The notes beneath the pieces were generated by a model. That model was not told the DNA's origin and did not search any database. It saw only the letters and a program-made list of their open reading frames with translations. Below are positions 34,239 through 44,553 of a stretch of DNA of 53,515 nucleotides, one piece after another. This stretch comes from Fragilaria crotonensis (lineage: Eukaryota; Bacillariophyta; Fragilariophyceae; Fragilariales; Fragilariaceae): NCBI GenBank assembly GCA_022925895.1, contig JAKSYS010000429.1, positions 1 through 53,515 of the forward strand, in the 5' to 3' direction. The number at the start of each line of letters is the position of its first letter. The first letter of the stretch is position 1. The position numbers were made by a program, and so were the translations under genes.

Positions 34239-34684
34239 GATGTGTGCAACGATGTCAACGAGAAATGAGTCAAAGGGATGTTGTCTCGGAGGGGTAGGGC
34301 CTCGGAGTGAAGTGCAACCGAGTTACTGCTGACTATATGTAGCACTATGTACAGTATGATATCATATGGACCGGTAGATCACGACAGTAACGGTACTGTG
34401 GGGTGGCTGCGCAGTGCCCAGACAGACAGACGACAGACACCCAGCCAAAACTTGAATTATTCCATAGTAATGCCTGTGTACCAGTACTAGTATGCTGTAT
34501 GGGGTATGGGCTACTCTACTAGATTACTCTGAATGTACAGTGTATACATATATGCATAGCTTAGAGAGCGTTGTCTTTGACGCAATGGTCTCTGTACGCT
34601 AGTAGTCCTTGACCCCATGGTTGTGGCTGCAGTCGAACATGCGCCTCTCATCATTCATTAACTGAAGTGCAAGTAGTCCCTGCA
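34239..34684. other. Divergent spacer with GTAC-rich stretch
   Basis: Between LSm5 and the EndoG-like gene, which diverge. It contains clustered GTAC and near-palindromic motifs (cagtaccagtactagtatg near 34480, gtacagtatgatatcatatg near 34349) and a short acag repeat near 34420. It probably holds both promoters. Confidence 0.45.
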
Positions 34685-35809
34685 ATGTTTCGATCTTTCG
34701 CTTCCAAAAGTTCAGTGACAACTGCTGCCGCTTCATTGCTGGCGACATCGTCTTGGAGTCACAGCAATGACAGCAACAAGGAGGATCACGCCATCAAGGA
34801 CAAGGAGAGCATCCAGTCCTTCTCTCCCACCCTTCCACTCGTTTATTTTCATCCCAATCCTGATTTGGAAATTTGTTTCGACACTCGCACGCGGACTCCA
34901 GTCTATGCGTTGGAGCGACTGCGGCCTCGATCAACGCGAGGAGGTGGGTACATCGATCAGAAATCCCTCGGCAACAACAATGTTACCAAACCACAGCAGC
35001 GACGACCTCATTTTGTGGAAGAATCCAATTTACCGGAAATCTATCGGTCGCGCAATTCACATTATCGGCAATCGGGATACGATCGAGGACACATGGCACC
35101 GGCGGGTGATTTTCAATTTGGTCAACCTGATACCTTTACACTTACCAATGCCTGTCCTCAACATCCTACGTTGAATCGGACGCTGTGGAATCGATTGGAA
35201 CAATGGGTACGGCGTGTGGTGGAGGATCGCGAGCTTCTCAACACCACAAGTAGTGCCAACAGCCCTACAAGGACGTTGAGGTGATGATTCTGACAGGACC
35301 CCTTTGGTTGCCCGCGGCGAAGGGACCTAACGATAACACGTGGGAATATCGGTATCTCGCCTTGGGACAACCGCCGTCCCTGGTTTCGGTACCGACACAT
35401 TTCTTTAAACTCGTTGTGGTACTTGGCTATAACGACGACGATGCTGCGCGCGATGGTACGAGTGCCAGAATTCTCCAATACGCCGCCTTTTGTGTTCCCA
35501 ATCATGGAGATAAGGAAATAGAAGATGCCCCATTGGAAAACTATTTGGTTCGATGGACGGATTTGGAAGCAGTTGTCGGCATGCGAATTCTTTCCACGCT
35601 TGCTCGTCGGTAGTAGCAGCGATCAATGGAGAACATTGGCCGATCAAGCAACCGAAGCCGTGTGGAAAAGAGATCGACTCTTGTTGTTACTCGACGACAA
35701 TGGATCTTCTTCCATTAAATCGAGCAAGAAGAATCGACGTGCTATATTAGCAGCTAAAGGCGACTCGTTAGCCCCACAACACCTATGCCGTCATGGTGTC
35801 TGCAAGTAA
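34685..35809 (+). CDS. EndoG-type DNA/RNA non-specific endonuclease (two frameshifts)
   Basis: A beta-beta-alpha metal nuclease of the NUC1/EndoG family, which in mitochondria degrades DNA and RNA. The start at ATG 34685 gives a basic, Ser/Ala-rich presequence (MFRSFASKSSVTTAAASLLA) suited to mitochondrial import. The active-site motif DRGHMAPAGDF contains the catalytic His of D-R-G-H, and the following FTLTNACPQHPTLNRTLWNR provides the metal-binding Asn and helix. The frame shifts in the CCC run at 35263-35265, after which EVMILTGPLWLP and VPTHFFKLVV continue the fold. It shifts again near 35584-35592, giving FFPRLLVGSSSDQW. The C-terminal extension is Lys/Ser-rich. Both shifts look like single-base indels, so the gene may be functional in the organism. 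Confidence 0.8.
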
Positions 35810-36370
35810 ATGTCGACGCATGCCAGTAGGGCCCAGCTCACAAACGTAGAAAATAATTCTTGTCTCAATACTATAACGATATGGTTTTGATTCCTTCCCT
35901 GATTTTCTAATCGTTGCTCAATCAAGGCATCGATAACTTGCGACGAGAGACGACGGAAACGTAATCGAAGTTTTCAGCGCACCATGGAGAGATGCCGGGC
36001 GTAAAACTAGAGACCTTGCCAGAAAGCCTTAGGGATAAGCCATCGATTATTAGGCAAGAGACGGACAAAAATTGTATGCAATCGAACTATTTTGTTCCTG
36101 AAGATGAGATGATCTACACTAACTGCAGTTTCTAAAGCAGTGGTTTCTTGCCACACATCTCGGCACAAGTTGTCCCTGCGTAGTCTGGTTTGTGGTTTGA
36201 TTATGCGATCAGAATTCTCATCTCTAGAATGCTACAACAGACAGGATTTCGATTTGAAAATAAAGGCTCCGCCCTCACGCAAGCAGATTGCGACATGTAC
36301 CTTACTTTCCAGGAGATGACCGCAATGGCGCGTGAGGCCTGGGGGTAAGAACGAAGAGAAATGCCACAGT
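35810..36370. other. Convergent spacer, no gene
   Basis: A 560-bp stretch between the 3' ends of the EndoG-like gene (plus) and the PPR-like gene (minus). Only one short minus-strand frame (36201-36392) is present, with no recognisable features. It should carry the two 3' untranslated regions. Confidence 0.45.
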
Positions 36371-37546
36371 TTATCGAACGCTCTCTAGCCAATACTCATC
36401 TCGTCTTTTCTTCCAGCTTCTCGTTGTCCGTTGCCTTGTTTTGCGTTCAGATGCTTCCGTCCATTGATTTAGGTGACTCGTTGTTGGATAAAGGCCCGCG
36501 CCTGTCATATCTTCCAGTGCCTCCACCGCATTAGCCCAGCTGCCAGAAGCAATGGCTCCCCTGACCAGCAAGGCATACGACGCCTTGTCCTTGGCGCTAA
36601 GGTCATGAACATTCAAAGTTTCGGAACCGAACTCTGGTTCAGGACCTATCGATCGATCACCCAAATTATCCTGCAATACATTGCGGGCGTCCTCTTCGAG
36701 ACCAAGTGACTGATATGCCGAGGCAAGAGGATTCAAGTGCTTCGCCACGAGAGGAAATTCATTCCACTCCATCGCCGCTAGCGCCGCCGCCGCAGCATCT
36801 AGAGGAGCGCGTCGCTGTTCCAAGGTATTCTCACTAGCCTTCAAAGCCTTACTACCCCGTACACACGCCTTGACAAGTGAAAATATCATGTGATCCGTCA
36901 CACCAATCTTTTGTCGTTCTTCAGTTTGAATTTTCTCAAAAATGTCCAGTGCTTCTTTCCACAACCCCAACTTCGCACACGCCAAGAGCGCTCCTTCATG
37001 ATGAATCCAATTACGTTCAATTCTCAACACTGACGTTTTCGTATCATTCGCCGCCTGTTCCATGCGATCATACGTGCGAAGGGCGTAACGCCAGAGCGAT
37101 GGTTTGTTCCTCTTTCGCACGTTTCTCCAAATGGTGCTGGCATATCCCTGATTGTTCATAATTGGAGATTGTGTTCGAAAGGACGGGTTCACATCCGAGA
37201 CTCCCGAATGCGGATGCCATCGGGGCAAGGTATTCGATTTGCGTTCTGATTCGTCCCATACCAACATGCGCCGGGCCATTTCGAAAATCATGGTCGTGCC
37301 GCCGCCAATGGTTTCGATCAATGCGGGTTGTTTTTGTGGTTCCTTCTGGTCGATGGGGTCGATGGGCATGAGCAGATTGGAGGGGTCAAGCGTTTGTTGC
37401 ATAATTGGAACATCGTCGTTGTCGTCGCGATCATCGCGGTTTGATGAGTGAAGTGCTATTCGTCGGTGTAGGCCACGAGGGGATAAACAGACAAATGCAG
37501 TCGATGGCGCAAGCGTTGCAGTGAGGATTACAAGAGCAAATCTCAT
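36371..37546 (-). CDS. Plastid-targeted PPR/TPR-like helical protein
   Basis: The N-terminus MRFALVILTATLAPSTAFVC is a signal peptide ending in a plastid AF cleavage motif, followed by a basic transit region. The mature part of about 350 residues is made of helical hairpins resembling pentatricopeptide repeats: YALRTYDRMEQAANDTK, EGALLACAKLGLWKEALDIF with EKIQTEERQKIGVTDHMIFS, and ALLVRGAIASGSWANAVEAL with EDMTGAGLYPTTSHLNQW. The last shows the V/A-x-x-L-x-x-M-x-x-x-G-x-x-P-x-x-x-x PPR end pattern. Such proteins bind plastid RNA in diatoms as in plants. The C-terminus is basic. Repeats are degenerate, so the number of motifs and the RNA target cannot be given. Confidence 0.7.
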   Translation of the reverse strand: MRFALVILTATLAPSTAFVCLSPRGLHRRIALHSSNRDDRDDNDDVPIMQQTLDPSNLLMPIDPIDQKEPQKQPALIETIGGGTTMIFEMARRMLVWDESERKSNTLPRWHPHSGVSDVNPSFRTQSPIMNNQGYASTIWRNVRKRNKPSLWRYALRTYDRMEQAANDTKTSVLRIERNWIHHEGALLACAKLGLWKEALDIFEKIQTEERQKIGVTDHMIFSLVKACVRGSKALKASENTLEQRRAPLDAAAAALAAMEWNEFPLVAKHLNPLASAYQSLGLEEDARNVLQDNLGDRSIGPEPEFGSETLNVHDLSAKDKASYALLVRGAIASGSWANAVEALEDMTGAGLYPTTSHLNQWTEASERKTRQRTTRSWKKRRDEYWLESVR

Positions 37547-37812
37547 ACTTTGTATGCATTAATAAATGGTAATAATCGGAGTGCCATACAGGCAAGAGAC
37601 ATTGATCGGAAGGAAAGGCTGTGCTGGTCTTTAGATACACAAGGAGTGAACGATGACGATGACAAGTGACGAAGCGTCAGGATGATCCTTGATTTTGTTT
37701 CGAAAGCAAATCACAGTACGTGTACTTGCATGCCAGTATTCTATGTTCTCACACTGGGAGTCCTCCAGTAATCTTACCGCCGCAGTACCAGGTACCGTGA
37801 ATGGAGAATGGA

Positions 37813-37861
37813 GCACGGAGCACGGAGCACGGAGCACGGAGTCCGAAGTCCGAAGTGCAAA
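37813..37861. repeat. Adjacent heptanucleotide arrays gcacgga x4 and gtccgaa x2
   Basis: Four perfect copies of gcacgga (37813-37840) are followed without a gap by two copies of gtccgaa (37841-37854) and a diverged gtgcaaa. The unit length stays at 7 nt while the unit sequence changes. Confidence 0.9.
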
Positions 37862-37926
37862 GACTACGGTAGTACACTACTCCTCACGGGCACAGTGTCG
37901 TCAGTGACCTTGAGGAGTAGAAATGT

Positions 37927-37946
37927 CAGTCAACAGTCAACAGTCA
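37927..37946. repeat. Heptanucleotide array cagtcaa x3
   Basis: Two full copies of cagtcaa and a third ending cagtcac. This differs by one base per unit from the cagtcag satellite at 45020-45998. Confidence 0.85.
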
Positions 37947-38311
37947 CCATTCCAAAAGGTAGGTGAATGACGTGGTGTTCGAAAGCCGTGCTCCACCAAT
38001 CAGAACGGAGGCATCATGCTTCACAGGCTGGAGTCGGCCATCCGTAGAACCTACTGGCCAGTGGGAGTGGAGGACCAGAACTTCAATGCCACCCAGACAC
38101 CTCCACCGAATCAGAAAATCTGCGCTGTTCTCTCCGGGAGTGTTCGGTTTTCATGCCTGATCTGTTCATCATTGGCCCGTGAGGTCGTTGGCTTCGTCAA
38201 CTTCTTGCAGACACAATTCTTCTGTCGACTACCAACACGACACACGACTACATCATACGTACGCTGGTACTCTACACTTCACTATTCTCACAATACAATA
38301 ACGTTATCGAA

Positions 38312-39637
38312 ATGACACAACAATCCCCACAACAACAACAGCGTAGCAAGAAGTGGTTCAAATCAATGACTCGGCGAACCATACAAGCCGTCGCGGCAGC
38401 TGCGTTCCTCGTATCGGCCCACGGTTTCTCAACGCCGGGGACATCAAGGACGACCATGTCGTGCTCTAGCAGCGCACAAACACCAACACGGGTTTCTTCG
38501 AGCCTTTCGATGATTGATCAGGCGGAGAAAGTGACGGAATATGAACTGCAAGTTGGTAGAGCGCTTGACACTCTCAAATCAGATTATCCAGACATGCTCA
38601 AGCAGACACCACGTAAGTCAATGCAATTGGGAATCGTGGATGTGGTGACTGGGCCAACTGTGCAACTCGCTCTGACAGACCTTTTCTCTTCTTCAGACTT
38701 TTCGATTTACCATCCAGCAATAGAAGTGGTCGATCCTTCGGGCTTCACATTGAATGGCATTCAAAATTACAAGCAGGCATTCAATCTGGTGCACGGTATA
38801 ATCAACGTCTTTTACTGTCCCGAGAAATCACTCCTGACGTTTCGCATCGTTTACGATTGCGCACGTCACAATATTCGTGTCTCTTGGAATGCAGAAGTTG
38901 TTCCCAAAGCTATTTTCGGAGGAGACAAGACAACATTGCATGTCGATGGGATCTCAGTGTATGAGTTAGATGATCATGGGAAAGTCGTTCAACATCGTGT
39001 TGAGCATTTGATGATCAATGACAAGCCGGTTGAGACTGAACAGGGTATCTTTCATGCCTTGACCGCTACATGCGTTGATCCAGAGTGCGGTACAGCGGTC
39101 TTTTACGGTGGTGATGATGATCGTTTCATTGTCAACTTTCTATCGAACTCTCCTTCATCGAAGTCTCTCTTTGACGCTGACAACGCCTTGACATTGGGGG
39201 CATTGTCAACCTCATCCTCCGGTGCTGACAGAGGGAGTGAACATCCTGATCTGGATTGGGAGGCGATGGAGAATAAGAACAGATCGCGCAAAAAGTTTGG
39301 GCTTAAACCTCTCACACCAGAAGAATTTCTTGAAATCGAAGCCCAAGTGAAACAGATGGAAATGCAGGAGTTATCGAAGCATAAAGCAATGAACGATGCT
39401 GCCGAAGTCCCTCCACCAAAGCAAAAGAAGAATGGATTTCTATCCAATCTTTTCGGCGAAGTGTTCGAAGACACTTGCGAGTCGAACTTTGACTGCCAGC
39501 GTCCGCAAGTCTGTTGCGATTTTGGTTTCAAGAAAATGTGTTGCAGTTCGGGAGCAATGGTTGGTCACAGTCGCGACCAGATGCAGCCAGTTCGGATTCC
39601 TATTACCAAGGATGACGGATATTTCAACGATTACTGA
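38312..39637 (+). CDS. Plastid-targeted DUF2358 protein with Cys-rich C-terminus
   Basis: The N-terminus is Gln-rich, then a hydrophobic signal (TIQAVAAAAFLVSAHGF) ends in a GF plastid cleavage motif (SAHGFSTP). Residues about 90-235 have the NTF2-like DUF2358 pattern: FSIYHPAIEVVDPSGFTLNG, IQNYKQAFNLVHGI, and VDGISVYELDDHGKVVQHRV, in which a W-E/Y-L-D-x-x-G-K-V-x-x-H-x-V ending is typical of chloroplast members. The middle is acidic and lysine-rich. The C-terminus carries a compact cysteine cluster (CESNFDCQRPQVCCDFGFKK, then MCCSSG), possibly a metal site or disulfide knot. The gene has no intron and an intact frame of 441 residues. Family function is unknown; a stromal role is inferred from targeting. 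Confidence 0.75.
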   Translation: MTQQSPQQQQRSKKWFKSMTRRTIQAVAAAAFLVSAHGFSTPGTSRTTMSCSSSAQTPTRVSSSLSMIDQAEKVTEYELQVGRALDTLKSDYPDMLKQTPRKSMQLGIVDVVTGPTVQLALTDLFSSSDFSIYHPAIEVVDPSGFTLNGIQNYKQAFNLVHGIINVFYCPEKSLLTFRIVYDCARHNIRVSWNAEVVPKAIFGGDKTTLHVDGISVYELDDHGKVVQHRVEHLMINDKPVETEQGIFHALTATCVDPECGTAVFYGGDDDRFIVNFLSNSPSSKSLFDADNALTLGALSTSSSGADRGSEHPDLDWEAMENKNRSRKKFGLKPLTPEEFLEIEAQVKQMEMQELSKHKAMNDAAEVPPPKQKKNGFLSNLFGEVFEDTCESNFDCQRPQVCCDFGFKKMCCSSGAMVGHSRDQMQPVRIPITKDDGYFNDY

Positions 39638-39812
39638 GGAATTTGCTTGATTGTGGCACATCACATTTCGAAAATTGAGTGATTGCGCAGGGACCTCGTA
39701 GTTTGTATAAATTCACGACAACTAAGTACGTCGAGTACATTGCTAACCAAACCTCTTTTATCATTTTGGGCAAGGTTCCTAGGATGCATGCACCGGCTGA
39801 CTTAGTAAGGCA

Positions 39813-39872
39813 ATATGGTGCATGGACGATGATAGCACGCTTGCCGGCATTGCTGCCAAGCGTGCACCATAT
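39813..39872. repeat. Composite hairpin of two adjoining inverted repeats
   Basis: The arms cacgcttg (39836-39843) and caagcgtg (39857-39864) enclose a 13-nt loop. Directly outside, atatggtgca (39813-39822) pairs with tgcaccatat (39863-39872). On the right side the two stems abut, overlapping by two bases; on the left they are separated by a bulge of 13 nt. Confidence 0.7.
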
Positions 39873-40203
39873 CTTCTCACCGATTGGCGCAGTCAAGTAC
39901 GCGTTCTAAATGTCCGCTGTTTTGACTTCCAAATCACTAAGTGTTGCAGGGGTTGTGCAATTCTGACAGATTCCCTCGAGACTACACTGGCATATGTTGT
40001 CGTTGCCAGGATTACCTTGGTCATTTGCCCTCCAGCAACCAGTCAAGCTTCTTGCAGAGGGTTTTCCATTTTAAGGTCATGAACCATATGACAGCGCATT
40101 TCTTGAAAGTTTGGTGGGGATGATTTGTCGTCATTCAATATTAGCTAGTATGAATGCAACCAGCATGCAATCATTTGTCCACTTTACTATATCAGGCTTT
40201 TGT

Positions 40204-40380
40204 TGCTGCACCTCCACGGCCAGCATGGTACACCATCTTGTGACAAACAAAGAAATGATGAGCAATCATTGTTACAGACTTTAACTATCTACTACTTTGA
40301 TTACTATATCTTGAAGCCAGCCTCCTTGCTGCACCTCCACGGACAGCATGGTACACCAGCATCTTGTTACAAACAAACAA
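40204..40380. repeat. Direct repeat of about 50 bp, offset 121 bp
   Basis: A sequence starting ttgctgcacctccacgg at 40204 and running to an acaaacaaa motif recurs at 40325 with a g/a change and small indels. The repeat units include agcatggtacacca and cttgt.acaaacaaa. The intervening 70 bp are unique. Confidence 0.85.
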
Positions 40381-41429
40381 ATAGTGAAAACACTCGTTGA
40401 TTCACCACAAGATCAATACCTATTGGATGCCTTCATCTCCAAGTTGGAATGCTCATTTTACTCATTCATCAGCAGTCATGATTCTTCTGCTCGTTGTTTT
40501 GCTTTAGAAGTTGAACTCCATTTTCATCTACATTGTCGATGAGTTTTCTGAACCAACTCATCATTTTGGATGAATGTTACGAGACAGTGTACAATGCTGT
40601 CTGTAAAGGTCCAGCATGGCAGGTAACAAAAGTGTGATATAGTAAAAGATGACAAAACAATGGGTGGTTTTGTAAATGCTGCTTTGAAAAATGTGTGATA
40701 TTGTAAAATACAAATGTCAAAGTAGTATATAGTAAAACACGAATTTGTAGATAGTAGTAAGTCATTGTACTATATTGCAAAGTGGCAAAAAATGAGCAAC
40801 TTTGCAAATTCCCCTTAAATCAAAGGTAAGGATTCCTCCAAAACATCAACCAAGATTCTGCGCTGGGTTCCAACGTTGTTGGTGCTTTGTTCTCAATGGA
40901 TTTCGATCTTTGAGCACTGTCGTGACTCCTGTTGGATCCTTCACATCAGCATTACTAGTAGTCTACATGCTGCGTGGTTCAGGCGCCAAATCACCGGTAT
41001 TGCAATCATCGTCGTCATGGCGGGAAAGATACTGTACATGTCATCGGTTTTGATATGCTGGGGCGCACACATCGAAGCGCGGCGGCCGACTTACTCGAAT
41101 GCTTTGGTCCACAGCATTGTCTTCAGATACTTCCGTAGCGTTTCTACTTTGGCCTACATAAACACATGGTGCAACATGGAATTTTTGAGGGATGAAATTG
41201 AACACGAGTAACCGAACTTTGATAAGAGAAACGAGAAACTTAGTTGAAACAATTGGCTTCAAATCTCCACTAAATCACCAAAATCCACGATTTTCGGAAA
41301 TTGCGAAACACGATTCATTATTTTCAGATTCATTGTTTTGTCTCATAACCTGCTCATAACCCGTTATTGTGGATGGCGGTTGTGGAAACACGACTCTATG
41401 CATACCCGGATCCCGGATCTCCCTTCTGT

Positions 41430-41450
41430 GTACAGTGTACAGTGTACAGT
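41430..41450. repeat. Heptanucleotide array gtacagt x3
   Basis: Three perfect tandem copies of gtacagt. The core gtac matches the palindromic motif enriched in other spacers of this window. Confidence 0.9.
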
Positions 41451-41641
41451 ATTCAAATCGATTGTGAACGCAAATGAACAATTAAAAACATAGAAGTCAT
41501 CATGACGTCATGCGGTATTTAGTTCGAGTTCCGTTTCACATGAAATCCATCGCCACTTTTTGACTTCCAGCAACCGTGGAAGGCCTCTCCCCAAAGAAAC
41601 AGGCCACCTCGTTGCAAGAAGAGACAGCCAAGCAAGTCTAA

Positions 41642-42649
41642 ATGGACAACTTCCCACCCTCGTTTCATGTTCCAGCTATCGTTGCAGCTCCTGATTCTTT
41701 GTCAGTAGTAGCTGGTTGGTTTGCGTTTGGATCTTCACTTGCAGTTTCGACTTTGGCGCAAGGAAAACTTCTGGGTGTCTCCACGGGCACTATGAGACCG
41801 ATTCCAACCATTTTGGGCATGGTTACTGTTTGTGCTGCATCTCTCATAAGTCATCGTGCATCTATCATGGTACATCAGGCGACATCGAGTTCCAACTCAG
41901 GTAAGTATAGACCTCGACTTTCTGCCGATTCATTGTCGATTGGAAATTTGCACGTTTCTAAGCAAGCCGTACGAATGTAAGTGCGGAGATCCTCCATTGA
42001 CGTTCCTATTATCAACATCAATCACTCACTCCCCCACAGCTGCGCGTTGGGCCTATTGTCGTTTAAACTGCTCGGGGGGCGTTTTTGGGCGATCGCGCCG
42101 TCCAGTTACACTCATGTCGGCTCGTTTGCACGATCATCGATTGCGGCGACGGACAAGTACGCGACTCAAGCACAACGATCCGCTCTGACGCGCATTGGTC
42201 GAGTGTGTGGATGTCACACCTGCGGGACTCGTATTGTGTTTGGCCGAGCTGTCATTGCAGATCATCAGCCACCCAAGGCTGTTGTGCGACAACTTAATCG
42301 TAGTGCGTGGAGAAAGGTACTCGGAATGGAGACAAAGTTTCGATTCTATCCTCAATGTGTCGACTGTTCGCAAATTCAGGGATCCATTCTATCGGCAGCG
42401 ACTCGACAGGCTTCTCATTGGTGGAGCCCCGTAAGACTTGCAAAATCTGGAGGTGGACGGGCAGCTCACTTTCACGGATTGAAGTTTCGATTGAATCACC
42501 TTGCTGGAGGCGTTGTGGCCGCCACTGCAGTCTTGGGAGCCACAGAGAGAGATGTTGCTTCAGGGAACATTCGGCGCTTCGAAAAGCTCGAGCGGATCGC
42601 GCACGATGTGGCAGCGAAACCCATGGCAACCATTATGAACATGATTTAG
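41642..42649 (+). CDS. Membrane protein with HNH-like cysteine motifs, unknown function
   Basis: Exon 1 (41642-41900) encodes hydrophobic stretches (SLSVVAGWFAFGSSLAVSTL, IPTILGMVTVCAASLIS). A 139-nt intron (41901-42039) ends in cccccacag. Exon 2 starts in phase (AARWAYCRLNCSGG) and then shifts by one base in the six-G run 42074-42079 to the frame RFWAIAPSSYTHVG. The C-terminal half has VCGCHTCGTR, VIADHQPPKAVV and FYPQCVDCSQIQGS. A C-x-x-C, then D-H-x-x-P, then C-x-x-C and Q-G arrangement resembles treble-clef HNH nucleases or related zinc folds. The protein ends shortly after a small hydrophobic segment. I do not know a named family; the HNH link is by motif order only. Confidence 0.6.
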
Positions 42650-43054
42650 CATCGATAAAGAAGAGAGTAACTGTTGATTTAGTTTTAGGACTCCCATATT
42701 AAGCTCGTCACTTGCTTTCTGTCTGGATTACGCGTAAGAAATCGTCAGAAAAGTTGATGCGGTCAAACAACTCGCAAGACTCGTCAACGAGAGTCGATCA
42801 CTTGAACAGAAGGTTCGCAACTGTTGAATTGAAGCGGCGGATGACAACCTCAACTTGGGTTGTTCACAATACGGATGTGAAATTGATGCCACAAAGTCGT
42901 GTGTTTTCAAATACAGCAATGAAAAAATTCTTCAAGGGATACATCGCCAGTAAGCCATGTTGGACACTCGACAAAGTTTTGCGCCCAAGGGATTGGGGTT
43001 GGATCGAGAACAGCTCTAATTCGACGAGGACAGTCTCAAAGAACACGCGCAACT
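42650..43054. other. Convergent spacer, no supportable gene
   Basis: Lies between the 3' ends of the HNH-like gene and the SMYD-like gene. A plus-strand frame of 121 codons (42712-43077) runs into the neighbour's 3' end and has no family features, so it is taken as untranslated sequence. Confidence 0.45.
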
Positions 43055-44553
43055 TTAATTTGTCTTGGTTTTTTTAGCCAACGGCTCACTGACTCCGTTT
43101 TTACCCGCCTCCAGAAGAGACTTCACAACCCTCTGCATACCGTCGGAATCGAATACATCGCTAAAGTCCTTGACCTGTGATATCCACCGCCCTGCGTACA
43201 TTTGGCTCTTTTCGTCTCCTAGACTGACCAGTGTTCTTGCTACACCAATAATCACAGTCGAGAGCACATGCCCAATGTGAAGATTTAGCTCCAATCCATT
43301 CATGAAACGGCAGAGCCTCTCCAGCATGTCAATCGTCTCGGCAATTTCTTCAGGTTCCGGATTCTCTCCAGTTTGGAGCATAACGCTGTGTTGCCGCTTC
43401 AACAGTCGATTCAATCGCATCAACGTGACCAAGTTTGTAGTCCAGTGGAGAGCACCCGCAACTGAACAAGTCAGCTGATTCATTTGCTCTTCCCACTCTT
43501 CATCCGCTTCGTCGTCTTCTTCAACTCGAGTCTCCTTGTCAAGAAGAAAGGCCAACACCTTTTGCGATACAATCACCACATCTGATGCGGGCCCCTGTTT
43601 AGCGGCATCACTCTCAGTACTAGGGATCTTTGTGTTACAAACGAGGCATTCGTAGTCCTCGGAACTTCTTGGATACATGTAATTGACTTGCTTGTCGTCA
43701 TCGTATGCAACATCTTCCTCAAGGTACCGTCCATCACGAGGATGACAGGTAATACAAGGAATTGCAGCTGCAGGATCCGAGACATCACAATTAGTTGATG
43801 AAGAAGAACAACGAATGCAGGAACAGTGGAAATGTTTGGTGCTGGCCAAAAGTGAACGCCGTGTGGGGCGGTCCGTGTATAGTAGGAGACCCAGATACGA
43901 TGTAGTGATTTCATCACCAGAATGAATGAGAGTCGCAGCTCGAACCAATTGGACGTCGCCGTCAGCTTGTATGATCGAGTTTGGATTGCAGGAATGATTG
44001 ATGCGACTTTGTTTCTCATAGATTCTGCCACCCTCAAATGAATTACAGGACCAAAGGAGCATGACCTTCAATGCTTGATCTGGATTCTCAGTAGCGAAGC
44101 GTCGCAATTTGGATTCTCCCTTGGAATGGTTCTGAATGTATTTTAGAGCTGATCTGGCCACCTTGATGATGGTCTCCTCTTCCGCGGCAGGCGCATCCGG
44201 GTCGGGTGTGAACAGCGCCATGACCTTCGACGACGCCTCAGGACTATGATCGATTTCTGCGAAGCATGCTACAGCCTGGATCATGCCGGTGAATTTCCCA
44301 GCATATTCCTTCGAAACACTAGACGGGGAGTAATTGACCGAAGGAAAGAAGCTGAACCGTGATCACCGCCCTCAGCTTTGCGGATGCTGCTGACAGGAGG
44401 AAGGGCAGCAAGCAGTGTGTGCGTTTCCTCGTCCGACAAGGGCGCCAAGCGGAGAATTGGCGCAGCTTCATCAAGAATCACATCGCCAATGGCATACTCT
44501 CGGGTGGCAAAGACCCCAAGACCACTGGAAGGAATGGGACGCACTTCGCTCAT
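43055..44553 (-). CDS. SMYD-type SET-domain protein (one frameshift)
   Basis: The first ATG is at 44553 (MSEVRPIPSSGLGVFATREY), which is the usual SET start with R-x-x-G-x-G-x-F/A-x-x-x-x-x-x-G-D-V-I. A one-base shift in the AAA run at 44344-44346 (plus strand) joins it to the long frame through SASFPSVNYSPSS. The core SET motifs are SRINHSCNPNSIIQ (N-H-S-C binds S-adenosylmethionine) and HSGDEITTSYLGLLLYTDRP. After these come the post-SET cysteines (CSCIRC, then CITCH and CLVCN), which bind zinc. The C-terminal 200 residues are helical and acidic, as in the TPR-like end of SMYD proteins. No MYND finger is seen between the SET halves. The substrate could be a histone or a cytosolic protein. 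Confidence 0.8.

Larger units (their letters stand above)
37547..38311. other. Divergent spacer with heptamer arrays
   Basis: About 765 bp between the PPR-like gene and the DUF2358 gene, which diverge. It contains three short tandem arrays with a 7-nt period (37813-37861 and 37927-37946). No gene is supported; the frame at 38016-38315 has no recognisable product. Confidence 0.45.
39638..41641. other. Two-kilobase spacer with repeats, no supportable gene
   Basis: No frame here has recognisable domains. It contains a composite hairpin (39813-39872), a direct repeat (40204 and 40325), an AT-rich tract (40600-40800) with several gtaaaa-type motifs, and a heptamer array (41430-41450). A frame at 40876-41211 (111 codons) includes a hydrophobic patch but no start context or homologue I can name. 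Confidence 0.4.

Noticed and set aside
40802..41211. Overlapping frames of 83 and 111 codons
   Set aside because: No recognisable features and no consistent frame; composition is like neighbouring non-coding DNA.
42712..43077. 121-codon plus-strand frame between two convergent genes
   Set aside because: No domain, no support for a start, and it overlaps the end of the SMYD-like gene.
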